From Anaerolineae bacterium (lineage in GTDB: Bacteria > Chloroflexota > Anaerolineae > Aggregatilineales > Aggregatilineaceae), in assembly GCA_016930015.1 (NCBI GenBank), contig JAFGHR010000062.1, positions 1 through 64,000 on the forward strand: a stretch of DNA of 64,000 nucleotides, in the 5' to 3' direction. Under the pieces are notes generated by a model. It was given only the letters and a program-made list of their open reading frames with translations, was not told where the DNA came from and did not search any database. This document shows, in pieces, positions 59,827 through 64,000 of the stretch; the first letter of the stretch is position 1; each line of letters begins with the position of its first letter. The position numbers were made by a program, and so were the translations under genes.

Positions 59827-61550
59827 GGCGCCCATTGGATGCCGTAAACCGGGCCGCTGGTTTGGACGCGGCGGGTCGTCCCGCTGGCGATATCCACGAT
59901 CACCAGGTCGCCGCGATACGTGCCGTCATCACGATAACTGGCGCTGCGCAGCCCGGCAATGACGGGTGAGTCGTTGAACAGCGGGTAAAGCTGGGCTTGC
60001 TGCACAAAGCCGCCTGCCGTTGGCCCAAAAGCCGGGGAAAACACGTCACCGGGTGAGGAGGCTATCAGCAGGTGCGCAAACTGGGGTCCCATGCCGGTGG
60101 TAGAGCCCACCAGCGCGACCCATTCCCCGTTTGGGGTGTGTTGGGCATCCAGCACCGCGTAACGCGCGTTGAGCAGCGTTTGCGGCGGTGTATCCGGTGC
60201 CGCCGGATCGATCAGGTACAGGCCCGGCGTCTGGTAGCCCCATGACGACGCCCAGGCGAGCACGCGCCCATCCTGCGTCCAGCGTGAATTGAACGCGGGC
60301 ACCTGTCCCAGTTCGGTGATGGTGCCATCAGCCAGGTCAACTATACCCGGCGCGCTGCCTTCATAAAATCGCAGGCTGAGCAGTAAGTGAGCGCCATCCG
60401 GACTCCAGCGCGGCTCGGTGTAAGCGCGCACGTCCCCCGTCATGACATGTTCGGCCAGCAGGCGCGGCGGTTCGTTGCCGTCGGCGCGCATGATCCACAG
60501 GCCGCGTTGGTCGTGATAGGCGATCTGGGTGCCGTCGGGACTCCATGCCAGGTGCGCGTGCAGGAAGTCGAGCGTCAGCGCGGCCAGTTCGCGGCGGTTG
60601 GACCCGTCCAGGGCGGCGGTTACCAGTTTGTCGCCGCAGACATAACCGATCTGCGCCCGGTCGGGGGCGACCGCGTAGGCCGTGACCGCCGCGTTTTCGG
60701 CAGTGATGGGCGCGGCAGCATCACCGGTACCCGGCAGCCGCCATACCTGGTCGATGCCGTTTTCCGGGCCGTTTTCCGGCGCGATGTAGTACAGGTCGGC
60801 GGGGAGTGGCAGCCCGGTGACATCCGGCAGCGGCAGCGGTGCCCAGTCGAATGTTAACGCGCCTGCTGTCGCCGGGATAAGCGTGTCATCGGCCAGCGTG
60901 ACGCCCTGCGCGGTGAGCGATGACGGCACAACACGCAGCGGCGGGCTGGCCTCACCGGGAATCGACTCGACGGTCCATTGTCCGGCCTGCCCGGTAATGC
61001 GGACATAAGCGCCCTCCGCGTCACCCACGATCACCGAATCCGGCCCGGTCCAGGCCGCATCGACCCACGGGCCGCCCCGGATCAGGCTGAATACCGGCTC
61101 GCCGTAGTCGCCTGCGCTGATCTCGGCAATCGTTAACCCTTCCGGCACGGTGTAGGCCAGCGCCGTCGCATCCGGTGCCCAGGCGATGGTACGCCCGTTG
61201 TGGGGCACATCCAGGCCGGGTGGCAGGCCGCCTTCAACGGTGAGCAGCGATCCGCTCATGTTGTCGAGTGAGGCCAGCGCCATACCGGCAAAATTCCAGG
61301 TGCGGTACGCGTACCACGTGCCATCCGGCGCGATCGCAAAGTCGGCTACGCTCTGTTCTTCCTGGGATATTAACGTTTGCTGCCCGCTGTTCGCGTCGAT
61401 GCGGAGCAAACGCCCCTCGGATGTCACGATAAACAGGTCGGCAGGCAGCGGAAAAACCGGGTCCTGGGCGTGCGCTGATAACAGCACCGGCGCGGCGGTG
61501 CTTATCACTAACACGATCAGGGTCGTGATCGGCAGCAGGTAACGTTTCAT
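59823..61550 (-). CDS. Secreted TolB-like beta-propeller protein
   Basis: A protein of 575 residues. The start MKRYLLPITTLIVLVISTAA with AHAQ cleavage site is a signal peptide. The rest has WD40/PD40-type repeats, including AWSPDGTQIAYHDQRGLWIM, RWSPDGAHLLLSLRF, RWTQDGRVLAWA and AIAPDGTWYAYRTW. Such propellers bind partners outside the membrane; some sit in TolB-like or periplasmic sensor roles. No enzymatic domain is seen. The frame is open to 61586, but 61550 gives the correct signal peptide. Confidence 0.82.
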   Translation of the reverse strand: MKRYLLPITTLIVLVISTAAPVLLSAHAQDPVFPLPADLFIVTSEGRLLRIDANSGQQTLISQEEQSVADFAIAPDGTWYAYRTWNFAGMALASLDNMSGSLLTVEGGLPPGLDVPHNGRTIAWAPDATALAYTVPEGLTIAEISAGDYGEPVFSLIRGGPWVDAAWTGPDSVIVGDAEGAYVRITGQAGQWTVESIPGEASPPLRVVPSSLTAQGVTLADDTLIPATAGALTFDWAPLPLPDVTGLPLPADLYYIAPENGPENGIDQVWRLPGTGDAAAPITAENAAVTAYAVAPDRAQIGYVCGDKLVTAALDGSNRRELAALTLDFLHAHLAWSPDGTQIAYHDQRGLWIMRADGNEPPRLLAEHVMTGDVRAYTEPRWSPDGAHLLLSLRFYEGSAPGIVDLADGTITELGQVPAFNSRWTQDGRVLAWASSWGYQTPGLYLIDPAAPDTPPQTLLNARYAVLDAQHTPNGEWVALVGSTTGMGPQFAHLLIASSPGDVFSPAFGPTAGGFVQQAQLYPLFNDSPVIAGLRSASYRDDGTYRGDLVIVDIASGTTRRVQTSGPVYGIQWAP

Positions 61551-61748
61551 CTGGTTTTCTCTTTGTGATTCCATACGTGTTTCCACTGGTCAGTATAACA
61601 GCGGAGCGCGTGCCGTGACCAATCCGGCCTCAAACGTGTTTTGCCCCACCCCCGTCCGATCAAAAATGGTGGGCCGAATACGGCGAGCATGGTAGACTTA
61701 CCCGGCGTAGGAGTAATGCTGAACTAGTGTTTAGAAAGCGGCGATATA

Positions 61749-62540
61749 ATGACACGAGTATTTCCGATTCGACGCGGCGCCGAACCGTTTTTTCTGGACG
61801 GCGGTGATGTGGGGTGTGTGTGTACACACGGATTCACCGGTTCGCCGGACGAAATGCGCTGGTTGGGCGAATACCTCAACGGGCGCGGCCTGACGGTGTT
61901 TGGCCCGCGCCTGGCCGGGCACGGCACCGATCCTACAGTGATGAATCACCAGCGCTGGATCGACTGGTACGAAGACGTACAGGATGGTGTCGCCTTGCTG
62001 CGGGCACGGTGTCGCAAAGTGTTTGCGCTGGGGCTGTCGATGGGTGGCACGCTCAGTTTGCGGATCGGTGCGGAAGGGTTGGTTGACGGCGTGGTGGCGC
62101 TGGCGGCCCCGGTGCGCCTGACCGAACGCTTGATGCCCCACGCCCACTGGATCAAGTACATCAAGCCGTACTACGCAAAAGACGGGTGGCCGGGTGATTT
62201 GAATGATCGAGTGCGCGCCGTTCAGCAGGCCGAAGGTCGTGACGAGGTGGGCAAGGTTGATTACGGCGTGATGCCGACCGAGTCCATCGGGCAGTTGTAT
62301 GCGTTAATGCATGATGTCTATGAACACCTGCACACGCTGACCGCGCCGCTGCTGCTGGTGTATTCCAAAGCCGATCAGACGGTGCCCTATGACAACCTGG
62401 CCCTGATCGCGGACCGTGTCGGCAGCCGTGATCTGGTCGTACAAACCCTTGAATACAGCGACCACGTGCTGACTCAAGAGACCGAGCGCGAAACCGTGTA
62501 TGATCGGGTGTGGGACTTTTTATCTGCCCGGCTGGACTGA
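61749..62540 (+). CDS. Alpha/beta hydrolase (carboxylesterase type)
   Basis: A 263-residue protein with the lipase/esterase triad: nucleophile serine in LGLSMGGTL near residue 98, aspartate in YSKADQTVPYDN near 207 and histidine in YSDHVLTQE near 238. The oxyanion motif is THGFTGSPDEM near 28. The size and motifs resemble the Geobacillus Est30 family, which acts on short acyl esters or on monoglycerides. A TATAAT overlaps the start codon (61745-61750) and is not counted as a promoter. The downstream transporter starts 17 bp after the stop. Confidence 0.88.
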   Translation: MTRVFPIRRGAEPFFLDGGDVGCVCTHGFTGSPDEMRWLGEYLNGRGLTVFGPRLAGHGTDPTVMNHQRWIDWYEDVQDGVALLRARCRKVFALGLSMGGTLSLRIGAEGLVDGVVALAAPVRLTERLMPHAHWIKYIKPYYAKDGWPGDLNDRVRAVQQAEGRDEVGKVDYGVMPTESIGQLYALMHDVYEHLHTLTAPLLLVYSKADQTVPYDNLALIADRVGSRDLVVQTLEYSDHVLTQETERETVYDRVWDFLSARLD

Positions 62541-62557
62541 ACGAGGACACCTATTCG

Positions 62558-63760
62558 TTGCGGAACCTGTGGTATGATATTGGGCGCGATACGCGCTGGG
62601 TGATGGCCGCCTACGTGCTGTGGGGCATCGGTGAAGGTATGTGGCTGTTCATCGAGCCGCTGTATGTCAAGTCGTTGGGCGCCACACCGGCCCAAACGGG
62701 TTTTGTGATCGGCATGTGGGGCCTGGGCCGACTGTTGTTCATTCTCCCGGCGGGGATTCTGGCGGATCGCTGGGGACCGCACCGGCTGCTGATTCCCGGC
62801 TGGTATATTGGCGTGCTGGGCGTGTTGATCATGGCCGTCGCGCCTGACTGGCGCTGGGCCGCGCCCGGTTTTTTGGTATACGGCATCTCGGCGTCAGCGA
62901 TCCCGGCGACCAACCTCTACCTGGCGCAGGGCGTGCGTTACGATCCAACGCGCCGCCCCGATCTACCGCTCCAGTCAACGCTGACGCTGCTGTGGGCGGC
63001 GTATTCGATCGGGCTGGTGGTATCGCCCGGCATTGGCGGCCTGATCGGTGATGCGGTGGGGCTGCGCACCGTATTTTTGCTCAGCCTGTTCTGGTTTGGG
63101 CTGAGCACGGCGGCGATCAGGCGCACCCGGCCCTATCCGAAGCAGGATCGCCCGCCGCTGGGTTACGACTATCGCGGGCTGCTCAGCCGGTGGCCGGTAT
63201 TCGTGGCGTTTGTCGTGATCACACTGGGGTTTATGGCGGTACTGATCGGCCAACCGCTGGCGCCGCAGTATCTTGAAGAAGTGCGCGGTTTTTCTGGCGG
63301 GTTGGTGGGCGCGTTTGGATCGATCAATGCGTTGGGCACGGCGGCAGGCAGTATCCTGTTAGGGCGCCTGCCCGCGTGGCGGGGCTTCCTGGCCTGTCTG
63401 CTGCTGGTGCTGCTGGCGTTTGGGCTGCTGCTGCTGACCGGTAACGTGTTTGTCGTGATCGTCGCCTATTTCATCCTGGGCGCGCATTACGCCACGCGCC
63501 CCCTGGCGGTGAGCGTGATCAGCGCCTACGTGGCCGAACACCAGCGCGGTATGGCTTACGCCCTGGTCGATACGCTGGCCGGGTTGGCGACGCTGGTGGG
63601 CACGAATCTGGCAGGGGTATTGTACGATCGAAATCCGGACTGGCCGTTTATGGTGGGGATGACCGGCATCGTGAGCGTGGTAGCCCTGGGGATCGTGATG
63701 CTGCGCCAGCGGGTTTCGCGTTACCGTGAGGTTGTTTCTACGTATACAGGGTTAGATTAG
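62558..63760 (+). CDS. MFS transporter
   Basis: A protein of 400 residues with twelve hydrophobic segments. The loop after the second helix has GRLLFILPAGILADRWGPHRLL, the conserved MFS A-motif form. Substrate unknown; resembles drug or sugar exporter types. Start: TTG 62558 preceded by GAGGA, 17 bp after the esterase stop; the frame is open to 62510 inside the esterase. Stop at 63760 and a YkvA-type gene 32 bp later suggest one operon. Confidence 0.85.
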   Translation: MRNLWYDIGRDTRWVMAAYVLWGIGEGMWLFIEPLYVKSLGATPAQTGFVIGMWGLGRLLFILPAGILADRWGPHRLLIPGWYIGVLGVLIMAVAPDWRWAAPGFLVYGISASAIPATNLYLAQGVRYDPTRRPDLPLQSTLTLLWAAYSIGLVVSPGIGGLIGDAVGLRTVFLLSLFWFGLSTAAIRRTRPYPKQDRPPLGYDYRGLLSRWPVFVAFVVITLGFMAVLIGQPLAPQYLEEVRGFSGGLVGAFGSINALGTAAGSILLGRLPAWRGFLACLLLVLLAFGLLLLTGNVFVVIVAYFILGAHYATRPLAVSVISAYVAEHQRGMAYALVDTLAGLATLVGTNLAGVLYDRNPDWPFMVGMTGIVSVVALGIVMLRQRVSRYREVVSTYTGLD

Positions 63761-63792
63761 GCCGTCTGGCCTGAGTAGTGAGGAGTAATGGT

Positions 63793-64000
63793 ATGGTTCG
63801 GCAGAAAAAATCGCCGCCTGATCCTGATCTGGTCGTCCGGTTGTGGAATAACATGGTGTTGTCGTGGCGCCTGATGTTCGACCGGCGTGTCAGCGCGACG
63901 GCTAAATTGATCCCGGTTGCGGTCCTGGCCTATCTGATATCACCCATTGATTTGGTGCCGGACCTGCTGCTGCCGTTTGGTGTGCTGGATGACCTGGGTG
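63793..64000 (+). CDS. DUF1232 (YkvA-like) protein, N-terminal part (cut by window edge)
   Basis: The first 69 codons are present. After a basic N-terminus the pattern AYLISPIDLVPDLLLPFGVLDDLG matches the DUF1232 core, a small membrane-associated family of unknown function also called YkvA. AGGAG lies 7 bp before the ATG at 63793. The 3' end is outside the window. Confidence 0.88.
   Translation, partial: MVRQKKSPPDPDLVVRLWNNMVLSWRLMFDRRVSATAKLIPVAVLAYLISPIDLVPDLLLPFGVLDDLG

Noticed and set aside
61745-61750. TATAAT just before the esterase start
   Set aside because: It overlaps the ATG itself, so transcription from it would start inside the gene and lose the first codons.
1-64000. CRISPR array, prophage, transposase or restriction genes
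   Set aside because: No regularly spaced direct repeats, phage-structural motifs, DDE/HUH motifs or methylase motifs were seen while reading both strands.

Overview
The window looks like a chromosomal segment from a member of the Chloroflexota, probably an Anaerolineae-type lineage. This is inferred from gene content and was not tested by phylogeny. The evidence is a moderately high G+C sequence with the str ribosomal operon, a single large sigma-70 factor, many GAF-domain kinases and phosphatases, a lone Flp-type pilin, Thr/Pro-rich anchored proteins and many GTG/TTG starts. No CRISPR array, prophage, plasmid gene or transposase gene was seen.

Layout: (1) 1-3500, str operon on the minus strand (rpsL-rpsG-fusA-tuf, tuf cut by the window edge) with its promoter and a structured leader. 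(2) 3700-7830, a DinB-like protein, two membrane proteins, the main sigma factor and tRNA-Cys. (3) 7850-11000, a secreted-type M4 protease with its emfourin inhibitor, and an M20 dipeptidase. (4) 11000-15900, GAF-SpoIIE phosphatase, pseudouridine synthase, acyltransferase, ilvE and a membrane protein that overlaps ilvE tail to tail. (5) 15980-20880, a secreted protein and a minus-strand phosphorelay operon (kinase, three receiver proteins, kinase). (6) 21280-26640, tRNA-Lys, a transporter gene remnant, a nitrilase-family hydrolase, a GT-C-like membrane protein coupled to an Lgt-like protein, and an SPFH protein. (7) 26760-30870, Flp pilin and a five-gene operon whose products share one short C- or N-terminal helical motif. 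(8) 30940-36720, anchored proteins, an EamA transporter, thrS, and a 121-residue protein led by a threonine-type T-box. (9) 37400-50540, a long membrane-associated cluster: DUF6754-like protein, membrane proteins, a 1403-residue acidic protein with many Asp-Trp motifs, a MutL-like ASKHA ATPase, a KOW-domain protein, a PPC-domain surface protein and an ATPase-OmpR regulator. (10) 50590-59270, a six-GAF kinase, a receiver-kinase hybrid, PspA and a coiled-coil membrane protein. (11) 59280-64000, GNAT, secreted beta-propeller, esterase, MFS transporter and a partial DUF1232 protein.

The main novelties are: a family of three inverted-repeat, MITE-like elements (11065-11292, 50590-50761, 58193-58389), each ending 22-43 bp before the -10 box of a signalling or membrane gene and one with a perfect 10-bp flanking duplication; the uncharacterised ASKHA/acidic-scaffold membrane cluster at 37.4-49.0 kb; a T-box leader whose first gene is an unknown protein rather than thrS; and the shared helical motif in four proteins of the 27.3-30.9 kb operon.
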